In this document: positions 1 to 13,227 of the stretch, one piece after another
How the letters are laid out: each line of letters opens with the position of its first letter
Numbering within the stretch: the stretch's first letter is position 1
NCBI GenBank assembly: GCA_016946835.1
Contig: JACVTC010000024.1
Location: 1,075,001-1,135,000 of the forward strand
Length of the DNA: 60,000 bases
Source of the DNA: Neocallimastix lanati (nom. inval.)
Lineage: Eukaryota; Neocallimastigomycota; Neocallimastigomycetes; Neocallimastigales; Neocallimastigaceae
Reading direction: 5' to 3'
Translations under genes and position numbers: made by a program
The notes under the pieces: generated by a model
What the model was told of the DNA's origin: nothing
The model's input: the letters and a program-made list of their open reading frames with translations, nothing else
Databases searched by the model: none

Positions 1-123
1 ATAAAAATTTTATACATATATTTTTCAAACAATATTTATATTAGTATATATAAAAATCATTTATAATAATATTAATTATAATTATAATTATAATAATAAC
101 AACATATTAAAAATTATAAATAC

Positions 124-1959
124 CAAGTAATATATTGTATTGATGAACATTGACATAAGCTTCTGCGTAAACTGGATCAGAGAAACCAGTTAATTGCATA
201 ACTCTACTTAATTGTGAAGTTACCTTAGTAGTCTTACTAGATGAACCTGTAGCACGAGTAAGATCAGCTTCAACCTTATGATTTAAGGAGAAAAAAAAAT
301 ATTACAAGAAATAAAGAAAAAAATTATTATTAATCAATATTTTATTAATTAATATTCTATTTTATTATTGTAATAATATTATAATTATATTAAATATGTT
401 CATACTTCATCATTGTCAGATTGAACATTCTTCTTTGATTTTAATAAACTGAAGTTAATAACATCATCAACTTGAACAGCATGATTCTTCTTATTTAATT
501 CCTTTTCTTCGGCAGCCTTTTTCTAAAATTGGTTTTATAATTATTTTTTACATTATAATTATTAAATTTTATTGATTTATTTATGAATTTATTAATTTAC
601 ATATTAATTTTTTATAGTTCACTTACATCTTGGTTGCGTACTAATTGGGAATAAGCATTTCTACTATCATTTAAGAAGGCATCCTTTAATGGTTGGTCCT
701 CTGGAACAGAAGATAATGTACGAAGACAAGTCATAATACGATCAACTGAATCTTCATCAATAGTAGAATTAACAAACTTGGAACGACCAAGGTTAATAAT
801 ACCAGTCATAATTAACATAGCCTATTAAAAAATTTTTAAAAATAAATTTTTTTTTTTAATTTTTATATTTATAAATATATTAAATTAAGATGACAATATA
901 TTACAATTCAATATATAATAATAAAATTAAGTAAAAATATTTACTTCAGATTTTAAAGAGTTAACTTTTTCAACATCTTTACATAAGTCTTCATATCTTA
1001 ATACTAGCTTAGTAAGAGTAGAAGCTAAAACAGAACCTAAATAGAAATCACTCTTTAATAATAAAGCTCTAATTGGTGGTTTTTGTTTGTTTTCCTTCTT
1101 TGCAGTAGTAGAACTACTGAAAGCACTTTCAGTGGCATAAGTACCATCAGCTAAAACACGTGGTTGAGTTGATCTCTTTTCTTCACCTTCTTTCTTTTCA
1201 CTGTCATCTAATTCATTTTCATAACTTTTCTGTTTTATTATTAATATTATTATTAATTTAAAATAAATAATTTTAAATTATAACAATTAAAATTTTTAAT
1301 TATAATTATAAATTTAAATAATATAATAATTATATATACATATAATAAATTTAATTATATATATTTAAATTTAATTATATAATAAATATTAAAAAAAAAT
1401 TTACTTGTTCAGAAGCGAGTAATGGTAATTCACCTAAAGCGTTTCTTATTTCATTCATTGCAGCTTCAATATCTTCAGCTGTTAAACAATATTCACCAAT
1501 AATCCATAAAGCACCTCTGAAAACTCTACCAGTTTTCATTTCCATGAAAGATTCCATCAACTTTTGAACAATTTTTGAACGTAATTCTGGGATTTTTTCA
1601 AGTACTTCCCTTTAATTGATTAAGATTTTAATAATTATTTTCAACAATAATAAAATAATAATAATAATAATAATTTTATTTATTCAATATGATGATTTTT
1701 TAACAAAAAAAAAAAAAAATTAATAATATTGTTAAACATATTTATATATTTACTTGACAAAAGCAATAACATCAACAGCAGAAGCATTATGAGCATCACC
1801 TAAGAATTCCATTAAAACATAAACAACATTAGCAGCAACTTCATGGAATTTAATAGCACATGTATGAATAGCATGAATAAGAAGTTGACGATATTCAGTA
1901 TTCTTTATTTATATAACATTTTCATAAATCATTAATTTTTCATAATATAATTTATTAAA

Positions 1960-2001
<42 letters not shown>

Positions 2002-3729
2002 TATATATAGTTAGATAGATAGATAAAATATATAATTATTATTAGTTATATTATTAATTTTTATAAATTATAATAAAAAAAAAATACTCACTCTTTCATA
2101 TTCTTGATCATGAGTTTTAACAAGTTCCTTCTTTAAAAATGAAACAACTTCATCAACATTTCTACTTGAAACCATTTCAAGAGCAATGTCAATACACTTT
2201 CTACGAACTTCAATATCTGGACTATTAATTTTAATAATATTATTTATTATTAATAAAAATATTTATATATACAATATTATATTTTATTTTGAAAAAAAAA
2301 AAAATTATTTATTACCTCGAAAGAACACATAAAATATCCATAGTCATTCCATCAATAATTCTTCCATGCTTTTCACGAAGGTCATTTAATTTATTTAATA
2401 CAATTAATTTAACATTATTATCTGGAACCTTCATAATTAATGAAATATAGCATGAAGCAGCAGCTATTAAATATTAATTCAATCAAAATTTAATAATTAA
2501 TATTTCTTTGAACTTATTTTTTTTAATAAATATTAATATTAATAATATTTATTTACCCTTAACTGCAGTTTCATGTGATGAAAGGGTAACTAAAGTAGTA
2601 GCAGCATCATATTTAACAGATGCATAATTAGATTGAAGTAATGAGAAAATGCATTGAATGTATTTGCTCTTATTAATTTAAAAAATAAAATAAAAAAAAA
2701 AAAAAAAAAGAAAAGAATTAAAAATTAAAAAATCAATATTCATAGAAAATATAATAACAATAAATATTAATTATATGATTCTTTTTTATTATTATTATGA
2801 TGATGATAATTATGATATATATATTGCTTTATAATAAATATTTATATCGATGAATAAGAATATTTTATGATTAAAAAAAATAATATATATATACCTTATT
2901 AGCAGTTGGATTTCTACAATCTTTCATAATAATTTCAATAACAGCTAATTGTAAAGCTTCATCGAAACTATCAATTTGACTCCAAACAGAGTTTAAGTAT
3001 TCAGCTGCTAATGGAAGTGAAATGTTTGCTAAAGTAACAAGTGCATTTCTTTTACAGCTCATATCAGTTTCCTATTTTTAATATTTAGTATTATTTTTGT
3101 TATTATCATATATTTTATTTTGTATTATAATTTCATTATATCAATACTTTTGTAATTTATGTATCCCAAATAAATAATTAATTTATTTATTATTTGTTAT
3201 TTTATTTTTTCAACATTATATATAAATTTACTTACAACAATAAGAACATTTGAAATTAATTCGGTGGCATCTGGAATAAGATTTGGGAAATTCTTATATA
3301 TAGAATAGATAGCAAAGATAGCATTCTTTCTAACATATGCATATTTATGATTCTTTTTATTTATAATAATACATATTGAATAAAATGTATTTATTTAGTA
3401 TTATTTAAAATTGCATTACTGTATTAAAAAATTAATATTTAAATTATTTATTTAAAAAACATTGTGATATTTTACAAGACAATCTCTAACTGAAGGAATA
3501 AGTGGTTCTAATAATTCGGGTTCACGAAGTTTACATAAAAATCTTAAGGTCGATCCTCTAATAAATTCATTTGGATGTTGAAGATCATTCTTATAATAAT
3601 TACTATTATGAATAAAGGAAAAAAAAAATAATAATAATAATAATAATAAATTTAATTATATATATTTAAAAATGTAATATTGATTTGTAAATAACAATTT
3701 TTTAATTTTGTTTCGTTCTGTTTTTAGCC

Positions 3730-3764
<35 letters not shown>

Positions 3765-3961
3765 TTTATCTACATCTTGTACACTATAAAAATGTTAATT
3801 GTTAATCCATTTTAATATCAATAAAAAAATTCTAATGTTAAAATAAACTTTTCGCTATTTTTCTTTACTTTGTTGAAATTTGATTTATATAAATAATAAT
3901 AATAATAACAAAATTTTATTTATAAAATTGTTTAAACTAAATATTATTACTGTTTAATATA

Positions 3962-3996
<35 letters not shown>

Positions 3997-4363
3997 ATAA
4001 TAATGATAAAATAAATGAAAAATTATATATATAATAGATAGATATAATAAATAAAAAAAATATTTACCAAACAAGAATCATTTCTTGCTTAAGTTTGCCA
4101 TCTGGATTTGTTTTTGGGCATACTTCCCAGTAATTAAGTAATAATTTTTTTAATCTCTTATCTCTTGATGGAGTAACAAAACGAATAACATGCATAAGTA
4201 ATTGTGGACATGGATCTCCGTTGACCATAAGAGTAATAATCTTTTTCATAGTTTGAATTTTTTGTTCATCTTTTCCATGTTCCAAAGCTTTCTTTAAATC
4301 CTGTATTGATAACTGTTCTTTATCGTCATCTTGTTGAATAAGTGTATAGCAAGGCTCAGTCAT
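124..4363 (-). CDS. SEC26: Coatomer subunit beta (beta-COP), C-terminus off window
   Basis: Beta subunit of the COPI coat, which forms Golgi-to-ER vesicles after Arf1-GTP recruitment. Exons read on the minus strand: 4363-4068, 3783-3774 (tentative 10-nt microexon), 3589-3476, 3352-3236, 3071-2895, 2668-2557, 2463-2316, 2221-2092, 1902-1754, 1609-1405, 1229-945, 821-627, 522-406, 274-124. All joins keep frame, giving about 735 residues. The HEAT/ARM solenoid matches the remembered family order: [25 protein letters not shown], a trunk segment [11 protein letters not shown], then [14 protein letters not shown] at the start of the appendage linker. The family is about 950 aa, so the appendage domain lies left of base 1; bases 1-123 are intron. 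The start is the ATG at 4363, with stop-rich A/T upstream. Introns are short, A/T-rich, GTAAAT/GTATAT...AG. Divergent from the gene at 5208. Family call is firm; the microexon is not. Confidence 0.95.
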
Positions 4364-5207
4364 TCTTTATAATTCTTTTTTTCTTTTTTCTTTCTAACTT
4401 TTATGAATTGTTTATTTTGATTTATTTTTACTTTTTTTTTTATTATTATTTTTATTATTTTTATTATTTATATATATGTTATTGAATTTTTTTTTTATTT
4501 GCTTATTTTATTATATCTATAATTATAAACAGAATATTTTAATATTATTACTATAAAATATTCTGATATTTATTATTTTAAATTTGAAGCTTTATTTACT
4601 CTAACTATTATTTATTATTTTTTTTTTTAACTACTCTATTTTATTTATATTTTATTATTATTTTTTTTTTAATGATATTTTATAACATATAAAAAGAAAA
4701 TAAAAATAATACAATCCATAAAGAGATTAATAAAATTAATTATATATAAAATCAATAAATTAATTATATTCATATATATTATTTAATATTTTTATAATAT
4801 ATATTGATTTATGTATTAAAGACATAAATTGTAATGTATTAATTTACATTTTTATTACAATAATGTATCAAAATTTTTATTCTTTTTGTGTAAAATACAT
4901 ATATAAAATAATCATTAATAAAATAAAATATAAATATTTATGTTAAATATATCCTTTTTTTTACATAATAATTATATAATAATTATTAAAAATTCAAAAT
5001 TAATTATATTTTATGATATTTTCATAAATTTATGCCAAATTTAATTTATTTTACATATATATATTATTTTTATTTTTATTTTTATTTTCATTTTCATTTT
5101 TATTTTTTTTATATATTAATATAAAAATTAATAAAAAAAAAAGGGAAAAAAAAAAAAATTAAAATTAAAAAAAAATTAAATTATATATTCTTATATTATA
5201 TATGTGA
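4364..5207. promoter_or_regulatory. Divergent intergenic region, beta-COP / MRNIP-like
   Basis: About 840 bp of nearly pure A/T between two divergent start codons, so it must hold both promoters. It has T-tracts just upstream of the beta-COP ATG and A-tracts just upstream of the other gene. No TATA element can be singled out in such DNA and no ORF is credible. Confidence 0.4.
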
Positions 5208-6861
5208 ATGCCAAATTTTCTTGTTGTTAGATGTTGTAACTGTAATATATTTCAAGTTCAACAGGTATTTAACACAAAATAATATATATATTTAAACAGA
5301 ATAAAAATATTTATAATAAAGAAATAAATTATTCATTTAAAAAAATTAAAGGAAAATTAAAAAAAAAAAAAAAAAACTTAAATATATTATTATTATTATT
5401 ATTACTTTAAAATGAAAATTTAAATACATAGGAAAATAAAAAAAGAAAATTCAGTTGTAAAATATGTAATTATAAGCAAAGTGTTTTAAGAGTTTATTTA
5501 GAATCAACAAATCCTTCAAATTGTAGAGCACATGTGCAAGAATGTAATGCGAAAATTATACCACTATTAGAGGAAAAGAAAAAATTAAAATCCATTTTAA
5601 ATTATGGAAATTATGATGAAAGGTATCAAAATTCAGGAAATAGAACAATAGATTCATATTTTAAAAGGGATAAAACAAAAGAAACAAATAAGTCATATGA
5701 TGACAATATCAATGATTATGGAAAGAAAAATTCTCATTGGAATATGTATTTAAGTGATAGTGAAAATGATAGTGAAAATGAAGAAGAAAATGAAGTTAAA
5801 GGGAAAGAAAAAATTGATTCATTGAATGAAGGAAAGAAAGTAATATTTTTAATATTAATTTTTTACAGCAAATTTAACAAATCTAATGGAATTAACCAAT
5901 TTTTTTTTTTTTAAAAAAAATATATATATATATATATTATATAGTTGAATGAATTAAATAATTTAGATAATGAAAAGGAAGAAGAACTTGCAAAAAATTT
6001 AATTGAGAAAATTGCAGAATCAATTTCAAAAAGTAATGAAGATGATACTGAATCAAGTCAAGAAGAAATTTCAAGTGATGATGAACCTGAAAATGACACT
6101 CAAAATATTATAGAAATAAATAGTAATTCAGCCTTAAGCAAATATTACAATAACAGAATGAATGATAATTCAAATACGAATACTAATAAAGAAATAGGAA
6201 GAAATCCAATGTACTTTAGAAATAGAAAACGTAAAGAAATAAATATATATACATATAAATTAATTAATTATAATGATAAATATAAAAAAAAATTTTTTTT
6301 TTCTTAACTACTAATAATTCAAAATGGATTATAAAAAAAATTTTTTTTTTTATTTTTATAATAGGTAATATTGTCTATGACAAAAATGATATATTAAATA
6401 GAACTCAAAATCAAAAAGATCTCTCAAAGTATCAAAATAGACTTAATAAAAGACCAAGATATAGTAGTAATAACAGTAATCAAAATTATGATAAAATTAA
6501 TAATCCGAATAATGAATTTACAAGGGCTTCGTCACTTCACAATTTCAATGTAAATAGCATGAGTAATACTTCTTTCAATAATTATGATTCTAGAAATATT
6601 GAATCTTCAAAGCAATATAATAATTATAATAATAACAATAATTATAATAATAGTAATAATAATAATGTTAATAATAACAATAATTATAATAATAGTAATA
6701 ATAATAATGTTAATAATAATTATAATAATAACTATGATAATTATAATAATATTAATAACAATAGCAACAGCAACAACAACTACAATAATAATTATAATAA
6801 TAATCATAATAATACAAAAAAACAGAGAAATTCAATATTTAATTTAACCTCATTAAAATAA
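5208..6861 (+). CDS. MRNIP / UPF0544-type zinc-binding protein
   Basis: Four exons keep frame: 5208-5264, 5432-5839, 5945-6230, 6365-6861, for a protein of about 415 aa. The N-terminus reads MPNFLVVRCCNCNIFQVQQ, followed in exon 2 by FSCKICNYKQSV and RAHVQECN. This matches the conserved N-terminal region of vertebrate MRN complex-interacting protein (RCCSC...FQ, two CxxC pairs, KQS, CRRHVQ). The four cysteines probably bind one zinc. MRNIP binds the MRE11-RAD50-NBS1 double-strand break complex in vertebrates; that role here is inference. The rest is low complexity: an acidic Glu/Ser/Asp stretch in exons 2-3, basic patches (RNRKRK, KRPRYSS) that could be nuclear signals, and an Asn/Tyr-rich tail from (AAT/TAT)n codons at 6619-6815. 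The start is the only in-frame ATG before the CxxC motif. The zinc-domain family call is good; the function is unproven. Confidence 0.82.
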
Positions 6862-6925
6862 TCATAGCTAATTAAATTAATTATCAAAAATATTATATTT
6901 AATAATATTTAATTAAGTATATCAA

Positions 6926-6973
<48 letters not shown>

Positions 6974-7243
6974 AATTATTTCTTACAAATTATTCATAAA
7001 TATATTTACAATTTATAATTTCTTTAAAAAAAAAATGAATATTATAATAAAATGCATTTATTACTTAAATAATTAAGATACCTTAATTTTTTTTTTTTTT
7101 TTTTTAAATATATTGGAATTTCAATATAATAAAATTCTATTAAATATTTAATTAGCCATAAATTTTGTCATATTGAACAATAAATATAATGAAAATGATT
7201 ATAATAGAACTTTTTATTATTATTATAATTATTATTATTATTA

Positions 7244-7274
<31 letters not shown>

Positions 7275-7727
7275 TTCTTTTTTGGCTTTGGTTTTGGTTT
7301 TGGTTTTGGTTCTTTTGGTTTTAAATATTTAATTATTAAAATGTTTATTTCAAATTTTAAAGAGTAATAATTATAATGATAATGATAATAATAATAATTA
7401 TTATAAAAATAATTGTATATAAATAATATAAGTTATTTAAATATACTTTAATATTCAATTTTTTTTTTTAATTCTTAAATAATGGTCCTATAGTTAACAA
7501 AAACTAAATTTTGATATAAATGTTTTGTACTACCTTTTTTTTAAAAAAAAAAAAATAAAAAATTTAAAAAGTATATCCTATATAAAATTTTATAAATATA
7601 ATAAATAAATAAATAATAGTAATGTAATTATAAAATTAGCAATAATAAAATTTTAAATATTATCTATAAAAACTTTTATGATTTATTTTAATTATTTTAA
7701 AATATTTTTTTTATAACAACTAAATAA

Positions 7728-7763
<36 letters not shown>

Positions 7764-8499
7764 GTTAAAAATAGTTTTAATTATAAAAGATTTTAATGTG
7801 AACATGAAAATTATAAAAAATCTTAAATAAAAATTATTACTTTATATATATATTTAATATATATATAAAAATATTAATAATAATATTAAATTAAAATTTT
7901 ATAAATGAATGTAAAAACTACTACATACAAAAATTGTAGTTTATATCGATAATATAAGAACCATTAATAAAAGTTATTAAAATCATTTAAAAAAAAAAAA
8001 AAAAAAAATAGCATGCCTATAATTTGATATCTAGTAATCCATGGTAATCTATATGTTGTTAATAATCTAATATTTAAAATAATTGGCATTACTTAAAACA
8101 GAGATAAACTTTTATTCAAACATAGTCAAATTATTCAGTATCTTTAAATATAATATCCTTACAACAATAACCTATAGAATTATATGTTAATTTTTTACTC
8201 TGTAATGAACAATTAAATAATTGACCATAAATATTAAATTAATTGATTAATTTTCATTAATATCTATCTATTTAATATTTTTAGTTGCATAGTTCATATA
8301 AATAATTTAATCAATTAATTTATAATTAAGGAATAGTTTAAATATAAGTAATAATAATAATTATGTAATATATATATATATATATATTTAATTAAATATT
8401 ACATTTAAATTATTAATTTTAAATAAGAACTTAGCCATTTCTTAGTATTTTGTTGTTTATAAAAAAAAAATAAATACATTTGTATTTATCTATTTAGAA

Positions 8500-8543
<44 letters not shown>

Positions 8544-8556
8544 ATTTCTACAGTTA

Positions 8557-8603
<47 letters not shown>

Positions 8604-9828
8604 AATATTGATTTGGCAATAAAAAAATTTTTTCTTTTCTAATAATAATATAAAAACATATATTTTCATTGGAATGATACAAATAGTGAAATATATAATA
8701 AAATTTATATTACTTAAAACGCATTTTTTATTGGGTTCTTCTGAAAATAAATAAATTAATAAACAAATAAATAAAAAATAAAAAAAAAAAAAAAAAAATT
8801 AAATATATATATTACATTACATACTATAAATTCATTTAATTAATCTCTTTAATAAAATAGTAATTATTGCCACACATATGGTTTCTGGATCGAAACCGAG
8901 ACTACCTTCTGGATTTGTAGGGGGTGATTTTCATCCTCCCAAGATATTTTTCCTTATAAATGAAGAGATTAGATGCCCTGTTGTCCTACCCTCTCATTAA
9001 TCCCAATCTAAAAATATACATACTTACATATTTAATACAAAAGAAAATTTACTTCATCAACAAATTCTAATTAATTATAGATAAATTAATAATTAATTTT
9101 CACTATAATTTTTAGGTAACTACTATAAATATAGAGCTTTTTAATAAATATATAAATATATAAAAGCTTTGAATTAAATTGTAAATTAATAATATTTTAT
9201 TCTTAATATATTTTCATATGTTAAATAAAAAAAAAAAATTTATGCAAATATTATATTTATAAATTAAATTCAAATGTTATTTAGAAAAAAATTTTTTTTT
9301 TAATATTATAAATACATTAGTTCCAACCATTCTAATGAAATATTAAATTAGATAATAAAATGGTTCAATGAATTTTTTTTTTTTTCTTAGAATGTGACAA
9401 AAAAATCTATCGAATATAAAACAATTATTTCATTAATAATTAAAAAAAATAAACAATAATAATAATATTAATAATAATAATAATAAAATACAAATAAAAA
9501 TTTAAAAACTTCGAAAATAATATTACTAATTACTAAATATTAAAAATTAAATAAAAAATATTAAATTAAATTAATATATTTCTTTTAATTTAATCTCTAT
9601 TTATTGGTTCATACATATAAAAATGTATCATAAAACTCAAAAAATAATTTCAAAGCTTATTTAATATTAAGATTAATTTATTGTAAATTAATTGTAATAA
9701 AATTACATATATAAATAAAAATATATTTTTTTTTTTTATTCAAACTTAAAAGATTTATCCTTAATATAAATAAATATATAAATAATAATTAAATAGAATA
9801 GTTTTATAATTTAAAATTAATAGTAAAT
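6862..9828. other. Long A/T-rich intergenic region
   Basis: About 3 kb of A/T with many poly-A tracts (6926-6971, 7734-7760, 8503-8540, 8561-8600), a short TTTTGG hexamer run at 7283-7320, and no credible ORF. The one island of ordinary complexity is at 8866-9004 (separate entry). Confidence 0.6.
8866..9004. other. Isolated GC-richer, structured-looking island
   Basis: About 140 bp of near-balanced composition inside A/T desert. On the plus strand GGTTTC(TGGATC)GAAACC at 8880-8897 is a perfect 6-bp hairpin with a 6-nt loop. GGGGGTG/CATCCTC around 8922-8938 forms a second stem with G-U pairs. Both strands are broken by stops in all frames. The minus strand has a near B-box (GGTTTCGATCC), but there is no tRNA fold and no matching A-box. 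It may be an unrecognised small RNA or a remnant of a dispersed repeat. I do not recognise it. Confidence 0.35.
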
Positions 9829-10671
9829 ATGAATTCATATGAATTAAATAATGGTGTAAAAATTCCAAATATTGGAATTGGAACTTTTTTACTTTCACCA
9901 GAAGATGCTGAAAATAGTGTAAAAGAAGCCTTAAAAATAGGTTACAGATTAATTGATACTGCTAATGCCTATGTTAATGAAAGAGCAGTTGGACGTGCTA
10001 TTAAAAGTTCCAATATTAAGAGAGAAGAAATTTTTGTTTCTACAAAATTATGGATAAATGAATACGAAAATCCAAATGCTGTTGACCAAACCTTAGAAAG
10101 ATTAGGTTTAGACTATGTTGATCTTTTATTTATTCACCAACCAGCTGGTAATTACATGGCTGGTTATAAGCAATTAGAAAAAGCTTATAAAGAAGGTAAA
10201 GCTAAATCTATAGGTATTTCTAACTTTGAAGGAGAATTTATTGATGAAATTTTAGCTAAATGTGAAATTGTTCCTCAAGTTATTCAAGTTGAAGCCCATC
10301 CATACTTTGTTCAAGAGGAATTAAGAAAAGTTATCGACCCAAAAAATATAAAGTTAATGAGTTGGTATCCATTAGGTCATGGTGATATTTCATTATTAAA
10401 TGAACAAATATTTAAAATTATTGGTAATAAATATGATAAAACTCCAGCACAAATTATTCTTAAGTGGCATATTCAAATGGGATTCATTGTTATCCCAGGT
10501 AGTAAGAATGTTGAACACATCAAAAGTAATTTCGATTTATTTGATTTTGAATTAGATAGTGAAGACATGGATTTAATTGCAACATTAAATAAAAGTATAA
10601 GATACTTCAACAGAACTGACGAACAATTAGCTCATCTTGCTGGTTATATACCACAATATGAACAAAACTAA
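9829..10671 (+). CDS. Aldo-keto reductase (AKR5-like), probably bacterial in origin
   Basis: Single-exon gene of 280 aa, usual length for short prokaryotic-type aldo-keto reductases (2,5-diketo-gluconate / methylglyoxal reductase group). These (alpha/beta)8-barrel enzymes reduce aldehydes and ketones with NADPH. The catalytic tetrad is complete: D43 and Y48 in DTANAY, K73 in STKLW, H103 in LLFIHQP. The family signatures GYRLIDTA, GKAKSIGISNF and QVEAHP are present. The cofactor motif near the C-terminus is IPGSKNVEHI (from residue 222) rather than the usual IPKS...R, so the Lys and Arg that hold the 2'-phosphate are replaced; cofactor preference may differ. It starts with the ATG after an A/T leader, and poly-A tracts follow the stop. 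It has no introns while its long neighbours have several, which together with the bacterial-type sequence suggests horizontal transfer. The substrate cannot be read from sequence. Confidence 0.93.
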   Translation: MNSYELNNGVKIPNIGIGTFLLSPEDAENSVKEALKIGYRLIDTANAYVNERAVGRAIKSSNIKREEIFVSTKLWINEYENPNAVDQTLERLGLDYVDLLFIHQPAGNYMAGYKQLEKAYKEGKAKSIGISNFEGEFIDEILAKCEIVPQVIQVEAHPYFVQEELRKVIDPKNIKLMSWYPLGHGDISLLNEQIFKIIGNKYDKTPAQIILKWHIQMGFIVIPGSKNVEHIKSNFDLFDFELDSEDMDLIATLNKSIRYFNRTDEQLAHLAGYIPQYEQN

Positions 10672-10718
10672 ATCTCATTAATAAATTATTTTTATTTAAT
10701 AACAAAAATAAAAAAAAA

Positions 10719-10751
<33 letters not shown>

Positions 10752-10783
10752 GCAAATAAAAAAAAATTAAAAAATAATAATAA

Positions 10784-10845
<62 letters not shown>

Positions 10846-11182
10846 ATTAAATAATCATTTAAAATGTATAAATGTATAAACAAAAAAAAATCTTTTTAAA
10901 AAAAAATAATAAATAAATAATTTTAAAAATGTAATTTCAAAAATAACAGATTATTGTATAGCTATTTAAAGTTTGAATCTCTTTTTTTTTTTTTTTATTT
11001 TTTATTGATAAAAATAAATATAAAAATGTAATACCAAAATAGCATATAAAACAAAAAAAAAAAAAGATAAAAATAGAAATAAAAATAAAAATAAAAATAA
11101 AAATAAAAATATTAAAAAGAAAAAAACTTATTATTACATAAATCATACCTATTATCTTTATTCATAAATCAATAAATACTTC

Positions 11183-11185
11183 TAT

Positions 11186-11228
<43 letters not shown>

Positions 11229-11333
11229 TTATTTATTTATTTATTTATTATTTGTTTATTTGTTTATTTATTTATTTATTTATTTATTATTTGTTTATTT
11301 GTTTATTTATTTATTTATTTATTTATTATTTTT

Positions 11334-11424
<91 letters not shown>

Positions 11425-11428
11425 TTTT
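11183..11428. repeat. (TTTA)n microsatellite
   Basis: About 245 bp of TTTA units. A variant block with TTTG units and a short TTA slip is repeated near 11230-11330, so the array has expanded in larger steps as well as single units. Confidence 0.95.
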
Positions 11429-12702
11429 AATATTTGATATAAAGAAAAAATCATGTTGAAAAAGAATTGCCATTCATTCTAACTGGTAATATAATTCAAT
11501 AAGACCATTAATTATTTAAGAAAAAAAAGAAACACCAATAATAATAAATAAAATAAAAGTTATAAATAAATAAGTTTCAAATAAACTAACTATAATAATA
11601 GTAAAAAAGTAAATTAATAATTAAAACAAAAAAAAAAAAAAAAAGAATTATTAAACTAGATTAATAATTAATAATTTTTTTTTTTTTTTTTACTTTAACC
11701 TTTTATAATTTATTGTATTAAAGTAAATATTAAAAGTGTTTATCTATTTTGTAATATAGAAATAATTCCAATTTGTAATAAGCGTTATTAAATAAAGGTA
11801 CTAATAAACAATACAAGATATGTGAAAACAAACAACAATTGATATATACAATAGGTAAACAATTTATTTGTCAAACTTTTGCTTTTATGTTGTTTTGGTT
11901 TATATTTGTTTATGCTATCTATGATAAAACTATATTAAAATTTATTCAATATTCTATATTTCATTATACATTCATTTAAATATATTATGTCTTTAAATAT
12001 TTTATTGTTGACCAATTTTCATAAGTAAAATTTTGTATGATATATTTATTTACAGAGCTTAAATTATATAAATATAAATATTATATTTAAAAATATGAAT
12101 TACATATATCTCAAGGGTAATAATAGTATAAAATAAATTGATTTTCAGCACGATATTAATTGCAAATATTTAATTATTCAAAAGACTAATAAATATAAAA
12201 TAAGATTATATATAAACAGAATATGCTGAACAACAAGATAGTTTTAACAATATTTATTGTTATATTTTATCTTTAACTTATTAACCCCTATGAAAAAAGT
12301 CGATACTTAAGATAAAAAGAGAGTATTGGAACTTAAAAATGAATATTATCCAAGTATTTATTGTTAAAATGGCACTTAACCAGTATATCTTTTGTTGATA
12401 TTCCTTATATAAATGGAAAAATAAGACACCATATTACATACATTTATTATCATATTTAAATTTATACTATCTTTTGATATGTTTCTTTAAATTTATATGA
12501 TTGTAAATTATAACAGTATATATATAAAGTATTTAATGGTATTTAAATGTGAAATAATATGAATTAAATAATTATTTCATTAATTTTTAATTTGTCGTAT
12601 ATGACAATAGCGATTTGTAAAAGAACCTTTGTTTGCAAAAGGGAGCTCTTTTGGAATAGGTATTCTTTCTGATATAGAAAAAAAATTAATTAGCCGATAA
12701 TA

Positions 12703-12895
12703 TCACCTCACGCACACAAGAATCACAATAGCTTTATAAATAATAATAATTAATTGTCGAATATTCAGGGTACTTAGGAAGAAAACAGCTTCATCATAAA
12801 ATTGTACATTAGTTGTATGCAAGAGTTTTATACAAAGATATAATGCATATCTTCTCTGTATGTAAGAAATATAAAACAATCCAATTGCGTGCAAA
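12703..12895 (-). pseudogene. Possible coding relic, no ATG
   Basis: An open minus-strand frame of about 63 codons has a non-repetitive composition (HAIGLFYISYIQRRYALYL, then KLLHTTNVQFYDEAVFF) unlike the surrounding A/T. It lacks an ATG, is preceded by stops, and its end dissolves into Ile codons. It could be an exon of an unrecognised gene or a decayed fragment. I recognise no family. Confidence 0.2.
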
Positions 12896-13157
12896 AAAAG
12901 AATAATTTCTATTTCGTTCTTATTTCACAAGATGAAAACAGCCAACAATACAAATACTAAAAAGAAAAGCGATAGGAAGATAAAAATACAAGAATGGCAA
13001 TTCATTTTAACAAATTCATTCATTATTTTCAATTCTTTTAACTAATAGAAAGTTTATATATAAATATTATTAAATAACCTTTTTTAACTATATTGAAATT
13101 TATGAATTAATATTAAATAGTTAAGATGGAAAAATAAATTAAAATTGATAATGATAA

Positions 13158-13227
<70 letters not shown>

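Noticed and set aside
6584-6847. Poly-Ile frames over the Asn-rich exon of the MRNIP-like gene, both strands
   Set aside because: Shadow frames of AAT/TAT codon repeats.
7283-7320. TTTTGG repeat as a telomere-like or Gly-Phe coding repeat
   Set aside because: Only a few units, flanked by A/T runs, with no gene context.
8866-9004. tRNA or spliceosomal RNA gene
   Set aside because: No cloverleaf, no proper A/B boxes, and no U1/U2/U4/U5/U6 signature; kept only as an unknown island.
11252-11437. Phe/Leu/Tyr/Ile frame
   Set aside because: Translation of the TTTA microsatellite.
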